In this document: positions 52,122-60,769 of the stretch, piece after piece
How positions within the stretch are numbered: position 1 is the first letter of the stretch
Layout: every line of letters starts with the position of its first letter
DNA from: Streptomyces sp. JH34
GTDB taxonomy: Bacteria > Actinomycetota > Actinomycetes > Streptomycetales > Streptomycetaceae
DNA length: 64,000 bases
Reading direction: 5' to 3'
NCBI RefSeq assembly: GCF_029428875.1
Contig: NZ_JAJSOO010000001.1
Span: 6,420,501-6,484,500 of the forward strand
The notes under the pieces: generated by a model
What the model was told of the DNA's origin: nothing
The model's database searches: none
What the model saw: the letters and a program-made list of their open reading frames with translations, nothing else
Program-made: the position numbers and the translations under genes

Positions 52122-53552
52122 ATGTCGCACGTCACCACCACGGACCTGTACGAAGCGACGATGGCGCTCTCCTATCTGCGCGAGGACATGACCCGACAGG
52201 CGACGTTCAGCCTCTTCGTGCGTGATCTGCCCCCTGGCCGCGGCTTCCTGGTCAGCGCGGGGCTGGAGCCCGTCCTCGACTTCCTCGCCGACTTCGAGGT
52301 CACGCAGGACGACGCGAGGGACTTCGCCTCAGCTCTCGGACGCGGTCCACGGGACGTGCGACCGCTCGTCGGTCTTCGCTTCGACGGCGAGGTCAGGGCG
52401 GTACCCGAAGGGCGCGTCGTCCTTTCCGGAGAGCCGCTGCTCGAGGTCACCGCGCCCTTGCCCCAGGCACAGATGGTGGAGACGTGGCTGCTGAGCCAGG
52501 TCAGCCATCAGACGACTGTCGCGTCGAAGGCGGCCCGGTGTGTCCTGGCCGCCGCGGACCATCCCGTGATCGACTTCTCGTTGCGCAGGGGACACGGCCC
52601 GGAGGCGGGTATGCAGGCCGCGCGGGTCTGCGCCCTGGTCGGATTCGCCGGCACCAGCAACGTCGCCGGAGCGCTCCGGTGGAGGACACGCGCGTCCGGC
52701 ACCATGGCCCACTCGTACATCGAGGCGTTCGGGGACGAGGAAGCGGCGTTCCTGGCCTTCGCGCGGAGTGCTCCGGGGCCGGTCACGTTCCTGGTGGACA
52801 CCTACGACACGGCCGACGGCGTCATGACGGCCGCCCGTGTCCTGAACACCCTGCGGCGGGGCGACGGTTGCGCGGTCCGTCTCGACAGCGGGGACCTGGC
52901 AGACCTCGCCCGCCGGTCGCGCGCCCTCCTCGACCGATCAGGCCTCCCCGACGTCGCCGTCATCGCGAGCGGCGGCCTCGACGAATACCGCATCGACCAC
53001 CTCGTGCGATCCGACGCCCCCATCGACGTGTACGCGGTCGGCACCAAGGTCGGGACCTCGTCCGACGCTCCGTACCTGGACTCGGCCTACAAGCTGGTCG
53101 AGTACGACGGCGTGCCGGTCATGAAGCTGTCCGCGGCCAAGGTGACCGCGCCGGGACGTAAGCAGATCCTGCGCGCGGACGGCCTGGACGACGTGGTCGC
53201 GCTGGCCGACGAGGAGGTGCCCGAGGGCCGGGAACCGGTGTTGCGGAAGGTCATGTCGGCGGGGCGCCGCATCGCGGAGCCCGACACCCTGGCCGCGGCG
53301 CACCAGCGGTTCCTCAGGGATCTGGCTGCGCTTCCCCGCCGCGCCCGCCGGATCCACGATCCGCAACCGCCTCTTCCCGTCGTCTCCGCGCCGCTGGCGG
53401 AGCTCACCTCGCGCGTCCGCCGCCGTCTCGAGGAGGACACCGGACAGCGTCGTGCACGCCGGGCCGGCCGGCTGGACACGGACCTCTCCCACGCACCGTC
53501 GGCGGCGGGGCCGGGCGGACCGGTCCACGAACGGTCGCGGAGACGGCAGTGA
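52122..53552 (+). CDS. pncB: Nicotinate phosphoribosyltransferase
   Basis: A 476-residue NAPRTase that converts nicotinate and PRPP to NaMN for NAD salvage. It starts TTDLYEATMALSYL as in the family. DFSLRRGHGPEAGMQAARVCALVGFAGTSNV is the active-site block, and FLVDTYDTADGV, VRLDSGDLADL and YAVGTKVGTSSDAPYLDSAYKLVEY provide the substrate sites. In M. tuberculosis the second copy, pncB2 (Rv0573c), belongs to the DosR regulon, which fits this context. The last about 50 residues are an Arg-rich extension. ATG at 52122. Confidence 0.93.
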   Translation: MSHVTTTDLYEATMALSYLREDMTRQATFSLFVRDLPPGRGFLVSAGLEPVLDFLADFEVTQDDARDFASALGRGPRDVRPLVGLRFDGEVRAVPEGRVVLSGEPLLEVTAPLPQAQMVETWLLSQVSHQTTVASKAARCVLAAADHPVIDFSLRRGHGPEAGMQAARVCALVGFAGTSNVAGALRWRTRASGTMAHSYIEAFGDEEAAFLAFARSAPGPVTFLVDTYDTADGVMTAARVLNTLRRGDGCAVRLDSGDLADLARRSRALLDRSGLPDVAVIASGGLDEYRIDHLVRSDAPIDVYAVGTKVGTSSDAPYLDSAYKLVEYDGVPVMKLSAAKVTAPGRKQILRADGLDDVVALADEEVPEGREPVLRKVMSAGRRIAEPDTLAAAHQRFLRDLAALPRRARRIHDPQPPLPVVSAPLAELTSRVRRRLEEDTGQRRARRAGRLDTDLSHAPSAAGPGGPVHERSRRRQ

Positions 53553-53633
53553 CACGGGAGCGGGTGGGACGGCCCGCTTCCGTCCTGCCGCCCGGAACGA
53601 CGCCGCGAACCCCTTCGCTACGAGGAGGCCGAA

Positions 53634-54560
53634 ATGCCAGGCAATGTGACAGTGGGGCTGAACGGCTCGCCCGAGAGTCTCGCCGCCGTCAGATGGGCTG
53701 CCCAGGAGGCGGTTCTGCGTGAGGTCCCTCTCCGGATCATCCACATCCAGGACTGGCCCGTCCCGCCCGAACACGTGGTGTCGTCCCCCTCCGCCCATGC
53801 GGCTCACTCGGAGCCTGGTCGGTCCCCCGGGTACGAGGACCTGCTGGAGCGGGCGGCGACGGAGGCCGAACAGGCACACCCCGGTCTGAGCGTCGGAGCG
53901 GAGAACGTGACCGGCGTGGGCCTCGCCTCCAAGGCGCTCCTGGCCGAAGCCGAGACACCTGGAGGCATGGACCTGCTGGTACTGGGGTCGCAGGGACTGA
54001 ACCGCTTCACGGGCTTCGTCATCGGCACCACCTCACTGCCCGTGGCGGCGTCGTCGCCGTGCCCGGTGGTACTCGTCCGCAGCCGGCGGGCCGACCGCGG
54101 GGAGGAGGAGAACCGCTCGGAGAGCCCGGCGGGACAACTGCTCGTCGGCATCGACCTCAGAGGCACGGAGACCGAGGCGCCGGTCCTGGAATTCGCCTTC
54201 ACGGAAGCGGCCCGACGGAGCAGCAGGCTGCAGATACTGCACGCCTGGTCCTTTCCACCCATGTACGCCTACGCCCAGACCGCCGATCCCGGTCTGGGGA
54301 ATGAGCTCGCGGGGGAGATCGCACAGAACCTGGAGCGCGTCGTGGAGCCCTGGAAGCGGCGATTCCCCCAGGTCGAGGTGCGGACCGCGGTGGTGGCGGG
54401 GGCGCCGGGAGCGGAGCTGGTGTACGCGGCGCCCGATGCCGACCTGGTCATCGTCGGGCGCCGCGCACGGCCGCGTCCGGTCGGTCCCCGGCTCGGGCAC
54501 GTGGCGCACGCGGTCATCCACCACGCCACGTCGCCGGTCGCCGTGGTCCCGCATCCGTGA
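53634..54560 (+). CDS. Universal stress protein, tandem UspA domains
   Basis: A 308-residue two-domain Usp. Domain 1 (VTVGLNGSPESLAAVRWAAQEAV) has an ATP-type motif in LGSQGLNRFTGFVIGTTSLPV. Domain 2 (LLVGIDLRGTETEAPVLEFAFTEAA) has a degenerate one, VGRRARPRPVGPRLGHVAHAV. Probably co-transcribed with the nitroreductase that starts 30 bases downstream. ATG at 53634 follows GAGGAGG. Confidence 0.92.
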   Translation: MPGNVTVGLNGSPESLAAVRWAAQEAVLREVPLRIIHIQDWPVPPEHVVSSPSAHAAHSEPGRSPGYEDLLERAATEAEQAHPGLSVGAENVTGVGLASKALLAEAETPGGMDLLVLGSQGLNRFTGFVIGTTSLPVAASSPCPVVLVRSRRADRGEEENRSESPAGQLLVGIDLRGTETEAPVLEFAFTEAARRSSRLQILHAWSFPPMYAYAQTADPGLGNELAGEIAQNLERVVEPWKRRFPQVEVRTAVVAGAPGAELVYAAPDADLVIVGRRARPRPVGPRLGHVAHAVIHHATSPVAVVPHP

Positions 54561-54589
54561 ATTCGTGAACTGGTCGGGAAGGAACCCGG

Positions 54590-55579
54590 ATGTCGACTCG
54601 ACAGGCCGATGCCGCGGCGGTGACCGCATGGGTCGGCGACGCGATCATGGCCCCGTCCATGCACAACGCTCAGCCCTGGCAGTTCACGTATGCGCCGGGG
54701 ACGGGCCGCCTCCTGCTGCACATGGATATGACGCGTTCCATGCCGCACACCGATTCCGACAACCGCGGCATGCACGTCAGCTGCGGTGCGGCGCTCTTCA
54801 ATCTCAGGGTGGCCGCTGCCCACGCCGGGTGGTCGGCGCATATCCGTCCGCTGCCCGATACGGCTGATCCCCGTCTTCTGGCGAGCGTCGAATTCGTGGA
54901 GGCGGCGGACCCCGAGCCCGCTGCCGTCCTGCATCCGGCGATCGGGAGGCGCCGCAGCAGTCGGGAGCCGTTCACGGAGGAGCAGGTTCCCGCCGCGCTG
55001 CTCGACGCACTCAGCGGTGCGGCGAGATCGGAGGGGGCGAGTCTGTCGGTCCTCGGCGCCTGGCAGGTGGAAGCGGTACTCGATGTGGTGGAGGAGGCCG
55101 AACAGGACGAGCAGCTGTCCCCCGAGGCCCGTGCGGAGATCGCGCGTTGGACGGGGGCCGGAGTCCGAGGACCCGAGGGGATCCCCGTCCACGCCTTCGG
55201 GCCACGCCGCCACGGTGGCCGGGCGCCGGTGCGGGACTTCTCGGTCGGGCGGCCTGTACCGGAACGACGGTCCGCGGTCTTCGAGCACGCACCGTGCCTA
55301 GCGGTGCTGGGGACGGCTCAGGACCGCCCGGCGGACTGGCTCCTTGCCGGGCAGGCGCTGGAGCGGGTGCTCCTGCAGGCGACAGCGGACGGACTCTCGA
55401 CGTCGCTCAACTCGCAGGCTCTCGAACACTCCGAACTGCGCTGGCTGTTGAGGGACCCGCATTCCGGGGCGACCGCTTCGTTCCCCCAGATGCTGCTCCG
55501 CCTGGGATACGGCCCCATGGTCCCGCCCACGCCTCGCCGGGACGTGGGCGACGTCCTGGACATCGATGAAGAGGGGTGA
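54590..55579 (+). CDS. Acg-type FMN-dependent nitroreductase-like protein
   Basis: A 329-residue protein of the Acg family: AIMAPSMHNAQPWQFTYAPG near the start (FMN-binding nitroreductase strand), HTDSDNRGMHVSCGAALFNLRVAAAHAGW, RRRSSREPFTEEQVP, and LQATADGLSTSLNSQALEHSELRWLL then PQMLLRLGYGP at the end. M. tuberculosis homologues Rv2032 (acg), Rv3127 and Rv3131 are DosR-controlled. Acg proteins bind FMN but lack classical nitroreductase activity. Shares a hairpin terminator with the convergent XRE-PNPOx gene. Confidence 0.9.
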   Translation: MSTRQADAAAVTAWVGDAIMAPSMHNAQPWQFTYAPGTGRLLLHMDMTRSMPHTDSDNRGMHVSCGAALFNLRVAAAHAGWSAHIRPLPDTADPRLLASVEFVEAADPEPAAVLHPAIGRRRSSREPFTEEQVPAALLDALSGAARSEGASLSVLGAWQVEAVLDVVEEAEQDEQLSPEARAEIARWTGAGVRGPEGIPVHAFGPRRHGGRAPVRDFSVGRPVPERRSAVFEHAPCLAVLGTAQDRPADWLLAGQALERVLLQATADGLSTSLNSQALEHSELRWLLRDPHSGATASFPQMLLRLGYGPMVPPTPRRDVGDVLDIDEEG

Positions 55580-55644
55580 CCGGGCGACGCACCGAGACCG
55601 ACGGCGCTACGGAGCGCCGGTCTCGATGCGTCGCCCGGTCACCC
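55574..55644. terminator. Long bidirectional terminator across two stop codons
   Basis: About 25 bp of outer stem (gggtgaccgggcgacgca from 55574 with its complement ending at 55644, one G-U) continues into cggcgct/agcgccg, with a small internal loop. The nitroreductase stop (55577-55579) lies in one arm. The last about 12 codons and stop (55607) of the convergent XRE-PNPOx gene lie in the other. Confidence 0.85.
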
Positions 55645-56296
55645 TGCCGGCTGTCACCACGACCCACAGATCCCTCTCCCCGCCCGCCCAGGGGGCCGTG
55701 GTCCCCGCCTCGTTCCGCAGACGCTCGACCTCCTCGGGTTCCGTGACGGTGCCGGCCTCACCGACGACGAGCACACTCCATCCCCGGCTGAAGGCGTCAT
55801 CGATGTGGTCCACCTCGAACGCGGTCTCCCGCCCGGCGGCGTGAGCGGGGCCCGAGCCCGGAGAGGTCCTGTAGGCGATCCGGTTCTCCGCGGCCACGTA
55901 GTTGACCGGGTAGACGGCCGGGCCGTGCTCATCGCTCACGACGACCCGCCCGACCCCTCGGCGGCCGACCAGTCTCCAGCACTCGTCCTGACCGATCTCG
56001 ACCAGCCGGGGGTGGCCGGCCGCGCTGCCCCCTCCGGGGGGAATGTCGACGGTGCCGCCCGTGAGCTCGTCGACGGTCGTCTCGAGGGCGTGCGCCAGAC
56101 GCACCACGAATCCGATCCCGTGGCTGCCCGGCTGCGTCTCGACGTACTCGATGTATCCCGGAGCCGACGCGGTGCGGAGGGCGACGTCTCCTCGGGACAG
56201 TCCGAGGTATTCACGGCGCGCTGCCACACGCCTGCCGAAGTCGCCCTTCACGGGTGCACCACCGGGGTCGGCGCCACTCCTCGATCGGTCGGTCAT
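55607..56296 (-). CDS. XRE HTH and pyridoxamine-5-phosphate-oxidase-like fusion
   Basis: A 229-residue protein. The HTH (FGRRVAARREYLGLSRGDVALRTASAPGYIEYVE, residues 20-53) is followed by a split-barrel flavin/F420-binding domain (ECWRLVGRRGVGRVVVSDEHGPAVYPVNYVAAENRIAYRT, residues 100-140; FEVDHIDDAFSRGWSVLVVGEA). Such fusions are frequent in actinobacteria and may be flavin-sensing regulators. ATG at 56296; an in-frame ATG 15 bases upstream is an alternative. Confidence 0.87.
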   Translation of the reverse strand: MTDRSRSGADPGGAPVKGDFGRRVAARREYLGLSRGDVALRTASAPGYIEYVETQPGSHGIGFVVRLAHALETTVDELTGGTVDIPPGGGSAAGHPRLVEIGQDECWRLVGRRGVGRVVVSDEHGPAVYPVNYVAAENRIAYRTSPGSGPAHAAGRETAFEVDHIDDAFSRGWSVLVVGEAGTVTEPEEVERLRNEAGTTAPWAGGERDLWVVVTAGRVTGRRIETGAP

Positions 56297-56663
56297 GATG
56301 CTCACCCTCATCCGTTCGGTACCGACGTCCCGGCGCCCGCCCGGAGGAGGCCGGCCCGGTCCGAGGACCGCGTGGGCCCAGGGCCGCCCGGCGGGCGCTT
56401 CGCCGCCGGTGAACCACCCCACCGGCGGCGCCGACCTCCCTGAACCCGGCGACGTCGGACACGGCCCGCTCCCCGGGGGAGGACGCCTTGCTCCAAGCCT
56501 CACCCACGTCGACCGCGCGGCAGGAGGGCCGGAAGGGCACCCGCGCGGGCCGGTCGGGCCCTGCGGCCGAAGGCTCAGGCGGGGTCGGGACGTCTCGTGT
56601 GGCGCAGCGCCCGGGGCGCGGGCAGTGTGGACGTGCGGGGACCGGACGGATGGTGAGGCGTTC
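56297..56663. other. Intergenic region between XRE-PNPOx and Usp genes
   Basis: About 370 bases presumably holding both divergent promoters. The only structure noticed is a small palindrome cggtccgaggaccg at 56357-56370, whose outer context ggcccggtcc/ggaccgcgtgggcc extends it loosely. No convincing DosR-like box and no small gene seen. Confidence 0.4.
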
Positions 56664-57116
56664 ATGGGCAGCGAATCGGAAAACCCACGGGTCGTCGTCG
56701 GGGTCGACGGCTCCGGCCCGTCCCAGGAGGCTCTGCGCTGGGCGGCCCAGCACGCCCAGCTCACCGGTGCCGTGGTCGAAGCGGTGTGCGCGTGGGAGAC
56801 CCCGTCTGAGGCCGGCTGGGCCGGGCCGGCCACGGAGGCCGGTTTCGACCTGGAGGATGCCCGAAGGCGCTTCTCCGAAGGCATCAGAGCCGTGTTCGGC
56901 GATGTCAGACCCGCTGTCGTGCACGAGATCCTGGTGCGGGGCGACCCGTCGGAGGTTCTGGTGAAGGCGTCGGAGGGAGCCGACCTGCTGGTGGTCGGCA
57001 ACCGGGGACGAGGCGGTTTCGCGCGGGCCATGCTGGGCTCCGTCAGCCAGCGGTGCGCTCAGCACGCCGCCTGCCCGGTGGTGGTCGTCAGGCCGAAAGC
57101 GGCCGGCCGTTCCTGA
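56664..57116 (+). CDS. Universal stress protein, single domain
   Basis: A 150-residue single Usp domain: RVVVGVDGSGPSQEALRWAAQHA at residues 9-31 and complete ATP motif VVGNRGRGGFARAMLGSVSQ (G-x2-G-x9-G-S), so nucleotide binding is likely. It ends HAACPVVVVRP. Convergent with the CBS-BON gene 28 bases away. ATG at 56664; the long upstream frame is antisense sequence without family features. Confidence 0.93.
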   Translation: MGSESENPRVVVGVDGSGPSQEALRWAAQHAQLTGAVVEAVCAWETPSEAGWAGPATEAGFDLEDARRRFSEGIRAVFGDVRPAVVHEILVRGDPSEVLVKASEGADLLVVGNRGRGGFARAMLGSVSQRCAQHAACPVVVVRPKAAGRS

Positions 57117-57144
57117 GGGCCGAGAACCGAGGACGGGCCACGGT

Positions 57145-57819
57145 TCACCGGGTGGTTCCCGGCTCGGCGGCGGTCGGGCCGTGGAGATCGCAGCGGACGT
57201 CCACCACCCCTTCGACCGCTCTGGCCAGCCGTTCGGCCACCGGTATGAGCGCGGTGTCGCGAACCTCGCCGTCGAGGGTCACACGTCCCCTGGTCACCTC
57301 CACGCCGATGTTCCGCCGGGAGACGGGGAAGAGGGGGGCGATCACCTCCTGCCTCACCTCGTCGGCCAGTTCGTCGTCCGTGCGCAGAAAGACCTTGAGT
57401 ACGTCGATCCGGCTCACGATGCCCTTGAGGACGCCTCGCTCGTCCACGACGGGGAGGCGCTTCACCCGGTGACGGGCCATGAGGCGGGCCGCCTCCGGCA
57501 GCGGCGAGTCCGCCACGACCGTCACCGCCGGGGAGGACATGAGGTCCCGTGCCGTCACAGCCCCCGCCTTGGCGTGGTCCGCGAGGCGCTTCCCCTGCCC
57601 GATCATGGTCGCGTCCTCGTCCCGCAGCTCCTCCTTGAGCATCAGGTCCGCCTCGGAGATCACGCCCACGACCCGTCCCTCTCCCTCGAGGACGGGCACG
57701 GCCGTGACCTGCCACTGGTTCATGGCCTCCACGATCTCCTTGAAGCGCGCGTCCAGACCGACCGCGACGACCGTCTGGGTCATGACGTCCTTCACACGGT
57801 GAGGCGTCCGGGCAGTCAT
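57145..57819 (-). CDS. CBS-domain pair protein with BON domain
   Basis: A 224-residue protein with CBS1 (VKDVMTQTVVAVGLDARFKEIVEAMNQWQVTAVPVLEGEGRVVGVISEADL), CBS2 (DLMSSPAVTVVADSPLPEAARLMARHRVKRLPVVDERGVLKGIVSRIDVL) and a BON domain (IGVEVTRGRVTLDGEVRDTALIPVAERLARAVEGVVDV). It overlaps the upstream Usp gene by four bases (ATGA), so the two are translationally coupled. Third CBS-BON copy in the island. Confidence 0.92.
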   Translation of the reverse strand: MTARTPHRVKDVMTQTVVAVGLDARFKEIVEAMNQWQVTAVPVLEGEGRVVGVISEADLMLKEELRDEDATMIGQGKRLADHAKAGAVTARDLMSSPAVTVVADSPLPEAARLMARHRVKRLPVVDERGVLKGIVSRIDVLKVFLRTDDELADEVRQEVIAPLFPVSRRNIGVEVTRGRVTLDGEVRDTALIPVAERLARAVEGVVDVRCDLHGPTAAEPGTTR

Positions 57820-58724
57820 GGCGCCGTCCCTCCCGAGGACTCCGGAGGGCCGCTGCGGGGAACCACGGCCACGGGGCAGGCCGCGTGGTGCAGCGCGGTG
57901 TGTGCGACGCGGCCCAACTGCATACCGACGCGGCTCTCCCGGCGCCGGGCGCCCACGACCAGGAGGTCCGCGACCGCGGCACGTTCCAGGAGAACCTTGT
58001 GAGCGGGCCCCTCCGTGGTCACCCGTCGCACCCGCACGTCCGGATGATCCTGCTCCGCCGTGGCCAGGGCCTCGTCGAGCACGGCGGAGGCCCGCTCCTC
58101 GTGGTAGAGCGCGGGGTCGCCGGTCATCAGCGGGTGGTCGGACGTCTCGTGCGAGGGACAGCGCCAGGCGCGGACCACGTCGAGACCGCACCGACGCAGT
58201 TCCGCCTCGGTGAAGGCGAACCGGACCGCCGTCGGGTCGGGCGGGTCGGCGTCCCCGACACCGAGCGCGATCCGTCCGTGCGCCGCCTCCAGACCCGCTT
58301 TGTCACCACGCACCACGAAGGCCGGACACCGGGCCCGGGAGGCGACGGCGAGGCTCACCGATCCCAGCAGCAGGCCGGCGATCCCGCCCCTTCCCCGGCT
58401 CCCGACCACGAGCGCCAAGGCATCCTCGCCCTCCCTCAGCAGTGCGCTCACCGCCTCCTCCTGCGGCACGTCGGTCGTGACCTGCAGATCCGGCGCCCCA
58501 CGGCGGACCCGCTCCGCCGTCGAACCGACGATGTTCTCTGCCATCACCCGGCCGTCGGGGCGCGACAGACGGGTCCCCAGGGCGGCCCCCTCGTAACGCT
58601 GCCACAGGGAGGCGTACACCAGACGCAGGGGCGCTCCGTGCAGCACCGCCTCGTTCGCCGCCCAGTCCACGGCGCGGAGGCTGGACTCGCTTCCGTCCAC
58701 ACCGGCAACCACAGGAGACCGCAT
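57816..58724 (-). CDS. Universal stress protein, tandem UspA domains
   Basis: A 302-residue two-domain Usp. Domain 1 (VVAGVDGSESSLRAVDWAANEAV) has a full ATP motif VVGSRGRGGIAGLLLGSVS; domain 2 ends with the degenerate VVGARRRESRVGMQLGRVAH. First gene of a two-gene operon with CBS-BON. ATG at 58724 follows a GAGG; an upstream GTG would add three residues. Confidence 0.92.
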   Translation of the reverse strand: MRSPVVAGVDGSESSLRAVDWAANEAVLHGAPLRLVYASLWQRYEGAALGTRLSRPDGRVMAENIVGSTAERVRRGAPDLQVTTDVPQEEAVSALLREGEDALALVVGSRGRGGIAGLLLGSVSLAVASRARCPAFVVRGDKAGLEAAHGRIALGVGDADPPDPTAVRFAFTEAELRRCGLDVVRAWRCPSHETSDHPLMTGDPALYHEERASAVLDEALATAEQDHPDVRVRRVTTEGPAHKVLLERAAVADLLVVGARRRESRVGMQLGRVAHTALHHAACPVAVVPRSGPPESSGGTAP

Positions 58725-58848
58725 CGTCCTCACACACCCTTTCCCCGCATACCTTTCGCCTACAGCCACGGTCCCACCGGGGCCGCGCCCCGCCCCAGGG
58801 CCAAGCGGGTCCTCCGCGGGCCCGGGCGGCCCAGGGCAGGACGTGCCG

Positions 58849-60558
58849 TCAGACGCTCTCCGCCGACGGAGCCGACCACGTCAGCCGTGTCCCACCCCCC
58901 GGAGGAGTGCTGATCCTCAGTTCGCCGCCGGCCATCCGCGCCCGGTCACGCATGTTCCGGATCCCGCTGAACCGCGCGTTCGCGGGTATACCGACCCCGT
59001 CGTCGGTGAGCGTGAGAGTCGTGCGGTCGGCCGTGACGGTCAGATGCACATCGACCGCTGTGGCACGCGCGTAGCGGGAGGCGTTGCTGAGTGCCTCCAC
59101 GAGGACCGCCACCACGTGATCCGCCAGAGCCACCGGGACACGGCTCTCCACGAGCCCCTCGACCCGGAGGGCCGGTGCGAAGCCCAAGGGGCCGGTGGCC
59201 GCCTCCACCGCCTGTGCGACCCTGCTCCGTAGTCCTTGCCGCAGCACGCTGTCCTGCTGGGAACGCAGGCCGAAGATGGTCGACCGGATGATCTTGATCG
59301 TCGTGTCGAGGTCGTCCACCGCCCGGCGAAGCCGCTGCTCCGCCTGCGGATGGGTCACGAAGCGGAGTGCGCCCTGGAGGGTCATGCCGGTGGCGAACAA
59401 CCGTTGGATCGCCAGGTCGTGGAGATCCCTGGCTATGCGGTCGCGGTCCTCCAGAAGGGCCAGCTGCACCGCGTCCTTGCGCCGTTCCGCCAGTTCCATG
59501 GCCAGTGACGCCTGCCGGGTGAATGTCTTCAGGGACGCGAACGCGTCCGCGGAGAACGCGCTGGACCTTCTGCTCCGGGCGAGTAGGAGGACGCCGCGTG
59601 GATCGGTGGTGCCGGAACCGAGAGGCACGGCCATCGCGGGCCCGAATCCGGCCCACCTCGCGGAGTCCGCTCCGCTCCGGGGATCGTGTTCGATGTCGAG
59701 CGAAACCGCTGCCGCCGCTTCCGCGAACGCCCTCCCCAGGTACTCCTCGCGCAAGGGCACGAACTCACCGTGGTACCGGTCGGAATCCGCGCCCGCCGCC
59801 AGGGCTATGCGCAGTCTGTCGGCCCCCTCCACGGGAACCGCGATCAGTCCGAGGTCCGCTGCCACGTTCTTGTGCGCGTGGTCGAGGATCAGGGCCATCA
59901 CCTCGGCCCGCGGGGAGCCGGACAGCAGGCTGTTCGTCACTTCCGAACCCGAGGCCAGCCAGCGCTCCCGGAGGCAGGACCGTTCGAAGAGCCGCGAGTT
60001 CTCGATGGCCACGCCCGCAGCGACGGCCAGGGTCATGAGGACCGCTTCGTCCTCCTCGTCGAAGTCGGCGGTTCCGCGCTTCTCGGTGAGGTACAGATTG
60101 CCGAAGACCTGGCCACGCACCCGGACCGGAACTCCGAGGAAGGAGTGCATGGGCGGGTGGTTCGGGGGAAAACCGCGGAACGCCGGATGCTCGGACAACT
60201 CGTGAAGCCGCAGGGGCTCCGGATGACGGACGAGCTCGCCCAGCAGACCGTGCCCGGTAGGCAGGGCTCCGATGGCGGCCCACGTCTCGTCGTCCACACC
60301 CACCGGAATGAACTCCGAGAGCATCCGGTCCTCACCGATGACGCCCAGAGCCCCGTACTCGGCGTCCACGAGGAAGACGGCCGCCTCGACGATGCGGCGC
60401 AGCACCTGCTGCACCTCCAGCTCACGTCCGACGGACAGCACCGCCTCCAGCAGCGCGTGCACGCGCTTGCGGGACGTACCGGTGGCGTCCACCCGCGCCT
60501 GGAGCTGGTCCAGCAGCTCATGCGTCGCGGGATCGACCGCTGACTGGCCTTCGCTCAC
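58849..60558 (-). CDS. DosS/OsdK-like GAF sensor histidine kinase
   Basis: A 569-residue soluble kinase with two GAF domains (about residues 48-195 and 215-355) and a HisKA_3/HATPase_c core. In GAF-A the block GFPPNHPPMHSFLGVPVRV matches the haem pocket of DosS, with His134 at the position of the proximal haem ligand. The phosphoacceptor is His380 in RDRIARDLHDLAIQRLFATGM, and the ATP site includes DGVGIP and GIRNMRDRARMAGGEL. Predicted to sense O2, NO or redox and phosphorylate the divergent regulator at 60770. GTG at 60558 follows GGGAGGAAG. Confidence 0.92.
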   Translation of the reverse strand: MSEGQSAVDPATHELLDQLQARVDATGTSRKRVHALLEAVLSVGRELEVQQVLRRIVEAAVFLVDAEYGALGVIGEDRMLSEFIPVGVDDETWAAIGALPTGHGLLGELVRHPEPLRLHELSEHPAFRGFPPNHPPMHSFLGVPVRVRGQVFGNLYLTEKRGTADFDEEDEAVLMTLAVAAGVAIENSRLFERSCLRERWLASGSEVTNSLLSGSPRAEVMALILDHAHKNVAADLGLIAVPVEGADRLRIALAAGADSDRYHGEFVPLREEYLGRAFAEAAAAVSLDIEHDPRSGADSARWAGFGPAMAVPLGSGTTDPRGVLLLARSRRSSAFSADAFASLKTFTRQASLAMELAERRKDAVQLALLEDRDRIARDLHDLAIQRLFATGMTLQGALRFVTHPQAEQRLRRAVDDLDTTIKIIRSTIFGLRSQQDSVLRQGLRSRVAQAVEAATGPLGFAPALRVEGLVESRVPVALADHVVAVLVEALSNASRYARATAVDVHLTVTADRTTLTLTDDGVGIPANARFSGIRNMRDRARMAGGELRISTPPGGGTRLTWSAPSAESV

Positions 60559-60769
60559 GACTTCCTCCCGCGGCGGGACAGCGACTGCACACCTCTCACC
60601 GTATGGCGCGCCACAACATGGCGCATGCTGATGTCGCCCGGCGGAAAGTGCCAGCTCAGAAGGGTGCACGGCCACTGTCCGAGCCAGGATTTCCCTGCGG
60701 GGGGATACTGGGCGTGAACGCGTAGCGCGCCTGGTGACGGGTGCCCGGCAGCGGATGCAGGGGACGAAG

